From assembly GCF_003002955.1 (NCBI RefSeq), contig NZ_PVTJ01000007.1, positions 306,438 through 370,437 on the forward strand: a stretch of 64,000 nt of DNA. Reading direction: 5' to 3'. The stretch is from Glycomyces artemisiae. Its GTDB lineage: Bacteria; Actinomycetota; Actinomycetes; Mycobacteriales; Micromonosporaceae. Of the stretch, positions 1-8,012 are shown piece after piece (position 1 is the first letter of the stretch; every line of letters starts with the position of its first letter). The notes under the pieces were generated by a model, which worked only from the letters and a program-made list of their open reading frames with translations, was not told the origin of the DNA and ran no database searches. The position numbers and the translations under genes are program-made.

Positions 1-369
1 CAACCGTGGCCTCCTTCGTCGTCAAGCGCGCACGGCATGTGGGGATGCCCGTGCACGGCGGTGTTTCATACGGGACGACGTCGGCCCGAGAGAATGCAAA
101 GTGTCAGCCGAGTGTAATGCATCGCTCATCTTTCGGACACCATCGTCCTACGATCCGAGCAGGTCGCGCGGTTTTTCTGAACGAGCCCTCAGGCGGACCC
201 CCGGCAAGTGCGCAACCTTCGCGTAATGGAGGTGTAACAGCACCTCGCACCGGGACCGGGCCGTGCGGGCCGGTGGACACGGGTGGTTAGAGTGATCCCC
301 ATATCGCACGGTGCCCATCCCGTGCAGGCACCCCTCGACCAGAGTACGTTCGCAAGGAGTCTTCTTCCA
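1..369. other. Left-edge region without a supported gene
   Basis: No convincing gene is visible here. A 94-codon open frame covers most of it but has no ribosome binding site and no recognisable composition or domain. The last bases hold AAGGAG at 354-359, the ribosome binding site of the next gene. The stretch probably contains that gene's promoter and leader, but I cannot place a -10 or -35 box with confidence. Confidence 0.5.
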
Positions 370-1314
370 ATGACCTATCCCCCGCCCCCTGGCTACGGAC
401 AGCAGCCGCAGCAGCCGGGCTACCCGCCGCAGCAGCCGGGCGGGTACGCCCCCCAGCAGCCCGGCTACGGCCAGCCTTCGCAGCCGCAGCAGCCCGGTTA
501 CGGCCAGCAGCAGCCCGGCGGCTACCCGCCTCCTCCCGGAACGCCCGGGGGCCCCTACGGCGCTCCCCCGCCCATCCCGCCGTCGGGCGGCGGCGGCAAC
601 GGCGGCCTGGTGTGGAAGATCCTGGCCCCCATCGCGGTCGTCCTCATCATCGGCGTCGTGTTCGTCGTCCGCCTCATGTCGAACGACGGCGACGTCGGCA
701 ACACCCTCGACGACATGACCGACTCCGACACGTCGGCGTCCGTCGCCGAAGGCGACTGCCTCATTGAGGACCTCAACTCGACCACCACGTCCACCGACAC
801 GGACCCGACCGCCGGCCTCACCGCCGAGTGCGAGGCCGCCGAGGCGTACTGGACCGTCAACAAGCTCGTCGACGACCCCGACCTGCGCGCCGACTCGCTC
901 GGCGAGCTGGAGGACTACGCGGGCGTCGAGACCGAGTGCGGCGCCGTGGCGCTGCGCGGCGCGTTCGGCGAGGTCTGGCAGTCGTACTTCTACGTGTACG
1001 ACTGGGACGGCGGCAAGGTCGACTACCTGCTGTGCCTGACCGCGATCGAGAAGGAGAACGCCGACGGCGCGCTCCCGGTCACCCCGAACACCGGCGACTG
1101 CGCCGACGCCAACGGGCTCAAGATCGACTGCTCCGCCGCGGGCGCGCTCTACATCGTCGAGGAGACCGAGACCTACGACCCGCCGGTCGACGAGGCCTCG
1201 TGGGACTACACCACCGCGGTCGGCGGGTGCCCCAACTCGGGCTACTACGCCACGTCCCTGATCGGCGGCGACGGACTCGTCTGGGGCGCCTACTGCTCCA
1301 GTGACAACGTCTAG
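370..1314 (+). CDS. Membrane-anchored protein with P/Q/G-rich N-terminal tail and two Cys-containing extracytoplasmic repeats
   Basis: Residues 1-75 are a low-complexity tail of QQPGY/PPQQPGG repeats. One membrane helix follows (about residues 80-102), then an acidic linker and a globular C-terminal part. That part seems to be a tandem repeat of one unit: each copy opens with GDC, has a further Cys before an aromatic/Ala stretch (AAEAYW, AAGALY), and ends in a LLC or AYC motif. The layout resembles actinobacterial LppU/septum-formation-like proteins, but function is unknown. The start was chosen because AAGGAG lies 10 bases upstream; an in-frame start at 283 lacks a site. The next gene encodes a one-unit paralogue. 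Confidence 0.8.
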   Translation: MTYPPPPGYGQQPQQPGYPPQQPGGYAPQQPGYGQPSQPQQPGYGQQQPGGYPPPPGTPGGPYGAPPPIPPSGGGGNGGLVWKILAPIAVVLIIGVVFVVRLMSNDGDVGNTLDDMTDSDTSASVAEGDCLIEDLNSTTTSTDTDPTAGLTAECEAAEAYWTVNKLVDDPDLRADSLGELEDYAGVETECGAVALRGAFGEVWQSYFYVYDWDGGKVDYLLCLTAIEKENADGALPVTPNTGDCADANGLKIDCSAAGALYIVEETETYDPPVDEASWDYTTAVGGCPNSGYYATSLIGGDGLVWGAYCSSDNV

Positions 1315-1329
1315 CGCCGCAACGACATC

Positions 1330-1361
1330 GAGGGCCGTCCCCGCACTGCGGGGGCGGCCCT
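1330..1361 (+). terminator. Hairpin terminator
   Basis: GAGGGCCG/CGGCCCTC arms flank a GC-rich loop directly after the stop of the gene at 370-1314. There is no long T tract, which is usual in GC-rich actinobacteria. Confidence 0.7.
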
Positions 1362-1449
1362 CGCCCTCTCACCAGCAGGGCCCGTTCGCCCGACCCGCCT
1401 ATGATGGAGGGGAACCGCCCCGAGCACGGCCACCCGACGGAGAGCCGCC

Positions 1450-2286
1450 ATGACCTACCCGCCCCCGAACCCCTACGACCCCTCGCAGCAGCAGCCGGGC
1501 TTCGGCCAGCCGTCCGCGCCCCAGTTCGGCCAGCCCTCCGCGCCGCAGCACTACACGACCGACGCCGACCCGTACTCTCGCCCCGACGTGTACGGCCCCG
1601 GCACCGGCTACGGCAGCCCGCCGCTCAACGTGCAGCCCGGCAGCGCCCCGCCCGGCCAGCCGTACTCCCCCGGCGCCCCCGGCTACGCGCCCGGCCAGCC
1701 CGCCGGGTTCCAGCCGCCCCCGCCGCCCGGCCCGCCCGGCGGCGCGTTCGTCCCCGGCCAGGCCGCGCCCCCGCCGCCGCGGACCGGCGGCAACACCAAG
1801 CTCATCGTCACCCTCGTCGCCGTGGTCCTCGCCGTCGCCGTCGGCGGCACCGTCCTGGCCCTGAGCCTCGGCGGCGACGAAGGCGACCCCGTCGCCGACG
1901 AGTCCACCAGCCAGGCGGCCGAGGAGGAGACCACCGGCGCGGGCGTCGAGGAGAGCTCCGAGGAGCCCACCGAGACCGAGACCAGCGCGGGCGAGTCCGA
2001 GTACCGGGTGCCCGCCGAAGGCGAATGCATCGAGAACGTCACCACCGGCTTCTACGTCGTCGACTGCGAGGCCGAGACCGCCTACTGGTACGTCGTGCAC
2101 ATCGTGCAGAACCCCGCCGACGCCGACCCGAGCGACCCGACCCACGCCGTGGCCGCCGCCGACGCGTGCGAGGGCTACGAGTGGACCCAGTACTACTACA
2201 CCGACACCGCGATCGCCGCGAGCCGCGACTGGGACCCCGACATCGACTCGATCACCGCGCTCTACTGCGTCCGCGAGGTCGAGTAG
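1450..2286 (+). CDS. Membrane-anchored protein with P/Q/G-rich tail and one Cys-containing extracytoplasmic unit
   Basis: This is a 278-residue paralogue of the preceding gene. A proline/glutamine/glycine-rich N-terminus with repeated FGQPSAPQ is followed by one membrane helix at about residues 117-139, a Thr/Glu-rich linker, and a single globular unit that starts GEC, has VDCEAETAYW in the middle and ends ALYC. The N-terminal tail is probably cytoplasmic and the Cys-bearing unit outside the cell, with the cysteines disulphide-bonded; that is inferred from topology. GGAG lies 8 bases before the ATG. The family resembles LppU/septum-formation-like proteins, but I cannot assign a role. Confidence 0.8.
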   Translation: MTYPPPNPYDPSQQQPGFGQPSAPQFGQPSAPQHYTTDADPYSRPDVYGPGTGYGSPPLNVQPGSAPPGQPYSPGAPGYAPGQPAGFQPPPPPGPPGGAFVPGQAAPPPPRTGGNTKLIVTLVAVVLAVAVGGTVLALSLGGDEGDPVADESTSQAAEEETTGAGVEESSEEPTETETSAGESEYRVPAEGECIENVTTGFYVVDCEAETAYWYVVHIVQNPADADPSDPTHAVAAADACEGYEWTQYYYTDTAIAASRDWDPDIDSITALYCVREVE

Positions 2287-2353
2287 CAGCGCCGAGCACC
2301 GCAGCCGAGTGGCCTACGGCCCCAACGAAGGAGCCGACCTGCGCGGGCGGCGC

Positions 2354-2359
2354 TAGGAT
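2354..2359 (+). promoter_or_regulatory. -10 box of a leaderless promoter for the ECF41 gene
   Basis: TAGGAT ends 6 bases before the ATG at 2366, so transcription should begin at or next to the start codon. No Shine-Dalgarno sequence is present between them. Confidence 0.55.
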
Positions 2360-2365
2360 CGGGCC

Positions 2366-3313
2366 ATGACCCTGACCCTGGACGACGTCGACCGCTTCGA
2401 GGCCGCCAGGCCGCGCCTGGCGGCCATCGCCTACCGCATGCTCGGCTCCGCCGCGGAGGCCGAGGACGCCGTCCAGGAGGCGTTCCTGCGCTGGCAGAGC
2501 GCCGACGTGGAGCGGATCGAGGTCCCCGAGGCGTGGCTGACGAAGGTCCTCACGAACCTGTGCCTGAACCAGCTCACCTCGGCGCGGGCGCGGCGCGAGA
2601 CCTACGTCGGCGAATGGCTGCCCGAGCCCGTCCTCGGCGGCGACCCGATGCTCGGCCCGGCCGACACCGCCGAGCAGCGCGAGTCGGTGTCGTACGCGGT
2701 CCTGACGCTCATGGAGCGCCTGTCCCCCAACGAGCGCGCCGTCTACGTGCTTCGCGAGGCGTTCGATTACCCGCACAAGGAGATCGCCGAGATCCTCGAC
2801 ATCACCGAGGCGGGCAGCCAGCAGATCTTCCACCGCGCCAAGAAGCACGTCGCCGACGGGCGCGCCCGCGTCGAGATCGACCAGGCCGCCGCCCGCAGGA
2901 TCGTCGAGGAGTTCCTCGCGGCGGCCACCGGCGGCTCGGTGGCGCCGCTGCTGGAGCTGCTCACCGACGACTCGATCGCGATCGGCGACGGCGGCGGGAA
3001 GGTCCCGGCCCGCGCGAAGGCGTTCGAAGGCGCGACCGCGGTCGCGAAGTTCCTGTGGGGCATGTTCCGGCCCGCCGCGGCCAAGCGCGACATGATCGGC
3101 GGCGCCGCCGACCTGTACGCGTGGCCCGTCAACGGCGAGCCGGGACTCGTCGCGGTCGTCGGCGGCCAGGTCGTCGGCATCATGGCGGTCGAGATCGCGG
3201 AGGGCGGCGTCGCCGCGTGCCGCACCCAGGTCAACCCCGACAAGCTCGAACGCGCGACAGCCCTGTGGGCCACGCTCGACCACGGGGAACCCCTGGTGGA
3301 GCAGGCGTTCTGA
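2366..3313 (+). CDS. ECF41 (SigJ-like) RNA polymerase sigma factor
   Basis: Sigma-70 region 2 (about residues 10-75) and region 4 (about 105-165, with an NERAVYVLREAF-type motif) are followed by a C-terminal SnoaL-like extension of about 130 residues. Three marks of the ECF41 group are visible: WLPEP in the linker at residues 84-88, a DGGGK motif near residue 210, and NPDKL near the C-terminus. In this group the extension modulates sigma activity and takes the place of an anti-sigma factor. ECF41 genes are commonly linked to oxidoreductases, as here. The start follows a -10 box by 6 bases, pointing to a leaderless message. Confidence 0.9.
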   Translation: MTLTLDDVDRFEAARPRLAAIAYRMLGSAAEAEDAVQEAFLRWQSADVERIEVPEAWLTKVLTNLCLNQLTSARARRETYVGEWLPEPVLGGDPMLGPADTAEQRESVSYAVLTLMERLSPNERAVYVLREAFDYPHKEIAEILDITEAGSQQIFHRAKKHVADGRARVEIDQAAARRIVEEFLAAATGGSVAPLLELLTDDSIAIGDGGGKVPARAKAFEGATAVAKFLWGMFRPAAAKRDMIGGAADLYAWPVNGEPGLVAVVGGQVVGIMAVEIAEGGVAACRTQVNPDKLERATALWATLDHGEPLVEQAF

Positions 3314-3415
3314 CGCCTCCTGACGCCATGTGACGTGCTTCACTGCTTATTCCTGTCAGCTTTCGCTGGCCTGCCCGGTTCAGGTCGCGAACACGAAGCA
3401 GACAGGAGCAAGCCC

Positions 3416-4612
3416 ATGCAGCACCGCATCATCGTCCTCGGCGCCGGCTACACCGGCGCATTCGCCGCCGGCCGCCTCGCGCGGCGGCTGCACCCCGGGG
3501 ACGTGCAGATCACCCTCGTCAACGCCGAGGCCGACTTCGTCGAGCGCGTCCGGATGCACCAGGTCGCCGCCGGACAGGACCTCAAGCCCCGGCCCTTCGC
3601 CGAGATGTTCGCGGGCACCGGCGTCGAACTCAAGCTCGCGAAGGTCACCGCCGTCGACGCCGACGCGAAGACCGTCGCGGTCACCGGCGCCGACGGCGCC
3701 GAGACCCTCGCCTACGACACCCTCGTGTACGCCCTCGGCAGCGGCTGGACCGACCACGGCGTCCCCGGCGCCGCCGAGCACGCCCACCAGATCGCCAGCC
3801 GCCCCGGCGCCTTGAAGCTGCGGGAGCACCTGGCCCGCCTCGACGCCGGCCAGACGGTGACCGTCGTCGGCGGCGGCCTCACCGGGGTCGAAGCGGCCAC
3901 CGAGTTCGCCGAGGCCCGGCCCGACCTCAAGGTCGCGCTCGTCGCCCGCGGCGGCCTCGGCGACTGGGTCTCGCCGAAGGCCCAGGCCCACATGCGGAAG
4001 GTCTTCGCGAAGCTCGGCATCGAGGTCCACGAGCACGCCGACGTCGCCGAGGTCCGCGCCGACGCGGTCGTCACCGCAGACGGCACCGAGATCGCCAGCG
4101 CGGCGACGGTGTGGACCGCCGGCTTCGCCGTCCACCCGATCGCGGCCGCCACCGCGATCGAGACCACCGACCGGGGCCAGATCGTGGTCGACCGCGACAT
4201 GGCCTCGGTCTCGCACCCCGATGTGTTCGCCGTGGGCGACGCGGGCTACGCGATCGGCGACGCCGGTGTGCCCCTGCGCATGTCGTGCGCCTCGGGCATC
4301 CCGATGGCCCAGGTCGCGGCCGACGCGATCACCGCCCGCCTCACCGGCGCGAAGGCCGGGAAGGTCCCGCTGGGGTACTTCAACCAGTGCATCAGCCTGG
4401 GCCGCACCGAGGGGCTGATCCAGTACGTGACCGCCGACGACCAGGCGCGATCGGTGTCGCTGCGCGGTCGGTTCGCCGCCCGGTACAAGGAGCTCATCTG
4501 CAAGGGCGCCGCCTGGGGCGTCGCCAACCCGACCTACGGCATGCCGGTCCGGCGCCGCCGCACCGCGCGGGCCGCCGAGCGTACCGGCACCGCCGTCAAG
4601 GCCCTGGCCTGA
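3416..4612 (+). CDS. FAD-dependent pyridine nucleotide-disulphide family oxidoreductase (NDH-2-like)
   Basis: The 398-residue protein has an N-terminal FAD-binding motif (VLGAGYTGAFAAG), a second NAD(P)-binding Rossmann motif in the middle (VVGGGLTGVEAATE), and a FAVGDAGYA segment near residue 280 that contacts the flavin. This is the architecture of type II NADH dehydrogenase-like enzymes. No CxxC redox pair or C-terminal membrane helix is seen. AGGAG lies about 8 bases before the chosen ATG; the open frame extends upstream without another site. It sits 102 bases after the ECF41 gene, the usual place for an ECF41 target. Substrate unknown. Confidence 0.85.
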   Translation: MQHRIIVLGAGYTGAFAAGRLARRLHPGDVQITLVNAEADFVERVRMHQVAAGQDLKPRPFAEMFAGTGVELKLAKVTAVDADAKTVAVTGADGAETLAYDTLVYALGSGWTDHGVPGAAEHAHQIASRPGALKLREHLARLDAGQTVTVVGGGLTGVEAATEFAEARPDLKVALVARGGLGDWVSPKAQAHMRKVFAKLGIEVHEHADVAEVRADAVVTADGTEIASAATVWTAGFAVHPIAAATAIETTDRGQIVVDRDMASVSHPDVFAVGDAGYAIGDAGVPLRMSCASGIPMAQVAADAITARLTGAKAGKVPLGYFNQCISLGRTEGLIQYVTADDQARSVSLRGRFAARYKELICKGAAWGVANPTYGMPVRRRRTARAAERTGTAVKALA

Positions 4613-4625
4613 CCCCCCCTCCCCC

Positions 4626-4653
4626 GGGCCGGGCGGCCCGCGCCGCCCGGCCC
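4626..4653 (+). terminator. Strong GC hairpin between the oxidoreductase and SDR genes
   Basis: A 12-bp perfect stem (GGGCCGGGCGGC with its complement) closes a 4-base loop 13 bases after the oxidoreductase stop. It should terminate or weaken read-through into the SDR gene, so the SDR may have its own promoter. Confidence 0.65.
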
Positions 4654-4705
4654 ACTCCCCCGCTTTCTCGCATCACTAACGCACACAATGCAAAGGAACA
4701 CTGCC

Positions 4706-5548
4706 ATGAGCAAGGTCTGGTTCATCACCGGTTCGTCCCGCGGCCTCGGCCGGGAGTTCACCGAAGCGGCCCTGGGTCGCGGCGACAAGGTCGCCGCCAC
4801 CGCGCGGAGCACCGAGTCCTTCGGCGAGCTGGCCGAGAAGTACGGCGACGCGATCCTGCCGCTCGCCATGGACGTCACCGACAAGGCCGCCGTCGCCGCG
4901 GCCGTCGAAGCGGCCGTCGGGCACTTCGGCCGGATCGACGTCGTGGTCAACAACGCCGGGTACGCGCAGGTCGGCGCCGTCGAGGAGCTGTCCGGGGCGG
5001 AGCTTCGCGACGAGATGGAGACCAACTTCTACGGCGCCGTCTGGGTGATCCAGGCCGTGCTCCCCCAGCTCCGCGCGCAGGGGTCGGGCCACATCGTGCA
5101 GCTGTCGTCGGCCGCGGGCCTCATCGCGATGCCGCTCGGCGGCGCGTACCACGCGTCGAAGTGGGCTCTCGAAGGGCTGAACGAGGCCCTCGCGGGCGAG
5201 GTCGCCGCGTTCGGGATCAAGGTGACGATCGTCGAACCCGGCGGCTTCGCCACCAGGCAGGGCAAGAACCCCGACCCGCTCGACAACGGCCACATGGCCG
5301 CCGCGCACCCCGCGTACGTGCCGCTGCGCGAGAAGCTCGCCCAGGCGGTCAAGGGCCAGCCCGCGGGCGACCCGGCCGCCTCGGCGCGGGCGATGCTCAA
5401 GCTCGTCGACCTCGAACAGCCGCCGCTGCGCGTCCTGTGGGGCCTCGGCTTCCACCCGATGCTCAAGCAGGCGTATGCGGCGCGGCTCCAGAACTGGGAG
5501 GACTGGAAGGACCTCTCACTGGAGGCCCAGGGCGAGCTGAGCGCTTAA
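4706..5548 (+). CDS. Short-chain dehydrogenase/reductase
   Basis: This is a classical SDR of 280 residues. The cofactor-binding TGSSRGLG motif is at the N-terminus, NNAG near residue 80, the catalytic Ser in QLSSAAG and Tyr/Lys in YHASK near residues 150-155, followed by a PGGF segment. The start at 4706 is preceded by AAAGGA about 9 bases upstream; an ATG at 4688 in the same frame lacks a site. It lies downstream of the ECF41-oxidoreductase pair and may share its stress regulation, although a strong hairpin lies between. Substrate cannot be deduced. Confidence 0.9.
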   Translation: MSKVWFITGSSRGLGREFTEAALGRGDKVAATARSTESFGELAEKYGDAILPLAMDVTDKAAVAAAVEAAVGHFGRIDVVVNNAGYAQVGAVEELSGAELRDEMETNFYGAVWVIQAVLPQLRAQGSGHIVQLSSAAGLIAMPLGGAYHASKWALEGLNEALAGEVAAFGIKVTIVEPGGFATRQGKNPDPLDNGHMAAAHPAYVPLREKLAQAVKGQPAGDPAASARAMLKLVDLEQPPLRVLWGLGFHPMLKQAYAARLQNWEDWKDLSLEAQGELSA

Positions 5549-5563
5549 GGGAAACAGAAAGAG

Positions 5564-5585
5564 GCGGGCGCCCCGGGGCGCCCGC
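5564..5585 (+). terminator. Palindromic terminator
   Basis: A 22-base perfect palindrome (GCGGGCGCCCC and its complement) follows the SDR stop and precedes a T-rich run. The same 11-base arm recurs in the hairpin at 6598-6631. Confidence 0.75.
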
Positions 5586-5688
5586 TTTGCCTGTTTTAGG
5601 GGATGTTGTGGCACAAGCGAAAGTGATTGTCATCGCTAACGAGAATTGCGGTCGTGTTACGCCTGGTCAGGACGTCGCACGGGGCTCG

Positions 5689-5694
5689 TAGCTT
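5689..5694 (+). promoter_or_regulatory. -10 box of a leaderless promoter for the Rpn-like gene
   Basis: TAGCTT lies 7 bases before the GTG at 5702. It supports that codon rather than the in-frame start at 5627, because no ribosome binding site is present at either. Confidence 0.45.
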
Positions 5695-5701
5695 TCATTC
5701 C

Positions 5702-6571
5702 GTGACGACTCACGTACACGACACACCACTGAAGCTCTGCCGGGAACGACCGCGACTCGCGGTCGAGCTCGCGGACCGACTGTTCGGTGTGCAGATCCCA
5801 GACCACGACCAGGTCAACCCGTACTCGGAATCGGCGAACGACCCCGAAATCCGGGACCTCAACGCCGACAACGTGGTCCTATGCCAAAACGGCAAAGAGA
5901 ACCAGCTCGGCATCATCATCGAGGTCCAACGAGAGCGCGACAGGAGAAAGTCGTTCTCCTGGCCCGCATACCAGGTCAACATCCGGCACCGCATCAATGC
6001 ACCAGTGGTGCTCATCGTGATCTGCCCGAAAGCCGCGACCGCGGACTGGGCGGCCGAGGCCATCGAGACCGGACATCCGGGATTCACCTTCCGGCCGCTC
6101 GTTCTCGGACCGCGCAACTATCCGAAGTACACCGAGCCCAGCGGTGACGGCACACTCGCCGACCACATGGTGCTCGGCACGCTCATCCATGAGCATTCGG
6201 AGGACATCCCGCAGCTCTTCAAAACCACGAACAAAGAACTTTCGTGGCTGCCCCCGGAACGGGCGGCACGCTACGCTGAATACATGCTGGGGCAGCTCTC
6301 TGAGAAGCCCCGCACGATCCTGGAGGCCCTGATGAAGCAAGAGACGTACCCGTACCAGAGCAAACTCCTCACGGACCGCGAAGCACGCGGGGAAGCGCGC
6401 GGGGAAGCCCGGGGAATCGCGAAGGCGCTGCTGGGCGTCATCGAGACGCGCGAACTTCCGATCTCCGAAAGCCAGCGCCGCAGGATCGAGGACTGCACCG
6501 ACATAGCTCAGCTCCGCGCTTGGGTGAAACGTGCGGTTCTGGCGCCTAGCGTCGCCGACATCATCGGCTGA
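5702..6571 (+). CDS. Rpn/PD-(D/E)XK nuclease-like protein
   Basis: This 289-residue protein belongs to a common actinobacterial family related to recombination-promoting Rpn/YadD-type nucleases. The core has the expected order: an Asp in the NADNVVL segment, a Gly-containing turn, then IIIEVQ, the E-x-Q form of the PD-(D/E)XK active site, followed by a basic RERDRRKSF stretch. The C-terminal part carries the charged repeat EARGEARGEARG, typical of Rpn-like proteins. Codon use looks visibly less GC-rich than the neighbours, and the gene sits alone between two near-identical hairpins, suggesting acquisition by transfer. DNA cleavage is inferred from the fold only. Confidence 0.7.
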   Translation: MTTHVHDTPLKLCRERPRLAVELADRLFGVQIPDHDQVNPYSESANDPEIRDLNADNVVLCQNGKENQLGIIIEVQRERDRRKSFSWPAYQVNIRHRINAPVVLIVICPKAATADWAAEAIETGHPGFTFRPLVLGPRNYPKYTEPSGDGTLADHMVLGTLIHEHSEDIPQLFKTTNKELSWLPPERAARYAEYMLGQLSEKPRTILEALMKQETYPYQSKLLTDREARGEARGEARGIAKALLGVIETRELPISESQRRRIEDCTDIAQLRAWVKRAVLAPSVADIIG

Positions 6572-6597
6572 TCCGAGTTCGACAGCCTCGAGAAGTA

Positions 6598-6631
6598 CGA
6601 AAGCGGGCGCCCCTCGGGGCGCCCGCTTTCG
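6598..6631. terminator. Bidirectional terminator
   Basis: A 16-base perfect stem starting CGAAAGCGGGCG closes a 2-base loop. A and T runs on the two sides let it serve both the Rpn-like gene on the plus strand and hisS on the minus strand. Confidence 0.85.
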
Positions 6632-6636
6632 TGTGC

Positions 6637-7962
6637 TTATTCGGCCGTGATCCGCGGGTGGAGGTCCTCCGCCGGGGGGTTCCAAGTGTCGAGGTCGACC
6701 GTGGCCTGGTCGCCGGAGCGGATGTCCTTGATCTGGTCGCCCTCGTCGTTCGTGAACAGCACGAAGGGGATGCCGCGCTTGTCGGCGAACTTGATCTGCT
6801 TGCCGAACTTCGCGGCCGACGGCGAGACCTGGACGGGGATGCCGCGGGCGCGCAGGCGCTGGGCGGTCGCGTTCGCGGCCGGGCGGTCGTCCTCGTGGTT
6901 GAGGGCGACGAGGACGCAGGTCGGGACCTCGCGGGTCGCGTCGAGCCTCCCGGCCTGGAGCAGCGGCACCAGGAGGCGCGAGACGCCGATCGACAGGCCC
7001 ACACCGGGATACGTGTTCTTGCCGTCGGAGGCGAGCTTGTCGTAGCGGCCGCCCGAGCAGATCGAGCCGAGGTGCTCCTCGCCTTCGATGAACACCTCGT
7101 AGACCGTGCCCGTGTAGTAGTCGAGGCCGCGGGCGATCTTCATGTCCGCGACGACGAACCCGGGGGCGGCCGACGCCGCCGCCTCGACGACCGCGGTCAG
7201 CTCCGCCAGGCCCTCCTCCAGGAGCGAGTCGGACACGCCGAGGGCGCGGACCTCGTCCGCGAAGGAGGCGTCCTCGCCGCTGATCGCCGCCAGCTTCAGG
7301 CACGCCTCGGCCTGCTCGGGGGTCGCGTCCACGCCGTCGATGAGGAGCTTCGCGGTCGCGTCGGGCCCGATCTTGTCGAGCTTGTCGATGATCCGCAGCG
7401 CCTCGTCGGTGTCGCGGATGCCCAGGCCCTGGTAGAAGCCCTGCGAGAGCTTGCGGTTGTTCACGTGCATCGTGACCTTCGGCAGCGGCAGGCCCCGCAG
7501 CGCGTCGGCGACGACGAGCGCCACCTCGACCTCGTAGTGCGCGGGCAGCTCCCCCTGGTCGACGATGTCGATGTCGGCCTGCCAGAACTCGCGGTAGCGC
7601 CCGCCCTGGGGGCGCTCGCCGCGCCACACCGGCTGGATCTGGTAGCGGCGGAACGGGAAGTTCAGCTTCCCGGCGTGCTCCAGGACGTACCTCGCGAACG
7701 GCACCGTCAGGTCGAAGTGCAGGCCCAGCTCGGCATCGCTCGTGTCGCGCTCGTCCGATTGGAGCCGCCGCAGCACGTACACCTCCTTCGAGGTCTCGCC
7801 CTTGCGCAGCAGCTGGTCCATGGGCTCGACGGCGCGGGTCTGGAGGTTCGCGAAGCCGTGCAGCTCGAAGGCGCGGCGGAGATGGTCCACGACCTGCTGC
7901 TCGACGATCCGCTGCCGGGGCAGCAGTTCGGGGAAGCCCGAGAGCGGCTGGGGTCGTGACAT
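6637..7962 (-). CDS. hisS: Histidyl-tRNA synthetase
   Basis: This class II synthetase of 441 residues charges tRNA-His. Motif 1 lies at the N-terminus (the FPELLPRQRIVEQ region). The catalytic core contains LHFDLTVPFARYV, motif 2 is around YQIQPVWRGERPQ with GRYREFWQADIDI, and the histidine-binding motif is ARGLDYYTGTVYE. Motif 3 is GLSIGVSRLLVPLL and an anticodon-binding domain follows. The start gives MSRPQPLSG; the longer open frame upstream is only read-through of the MBL region. It lies 50 bases downstream of the MBL hydrolase, probably in one transcript. Confidence 0.97.
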   Translation of the reverse strand: MSRPQPLSGFPELLPRQRIVEQQVVDHLRRAFELHGFANLQTRAVEPMDQLLRKGETSKEVYVLRRLQSDERDTSDAELGLHFDLTVPFARYVLEHAGKLNFPFRRYQIQPVWRGERPQGGRYREFWQADIDIVDQGELPAHYEVEVALVVADALRGLPLPKVTMHVNNRKLSQGFYQGLGIRDTDEALRIIDKLDKIGPDATAKLLIDGVDATPEQAEACLKLAAISGEDASFADEVRALGVSDSLLEEGLAELTAVVEAAASAAPGFVVADMKIARGLDYYTGTVYEVFIEGEEHLGSICSGGRYDKLASDGKNTYPGVGLSIGVSRLLVPLLQAGRLDATREVPTCVLVALNHEDDRPAANATAQRLRARGIPVQVSPSAAKFGKQIKFADKRGIPFVLFTNDEGDQIKDIRSGDQATVDLDTWNPPAEDLHPRITAE

Positions 7963-8012
7963 GGGTGTCTCCTCGCGCGAATCGATCGATCGGATGGGAA
8001 GCGGGACCGTCC

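Noticed and set aside
6..290. 94-codon open frame at the left edge
   Set aside because: No ribosome binding site or -10 box at a useful distance, no domain, composition not like neighbouring genes.
3329..3390. Possible ECF41 target promoter before the FAD oxidoreductase
   Set aside because: TGTGACG and TGTCAGC are near the expected -35 form, but no CGTC lies at the required distance.
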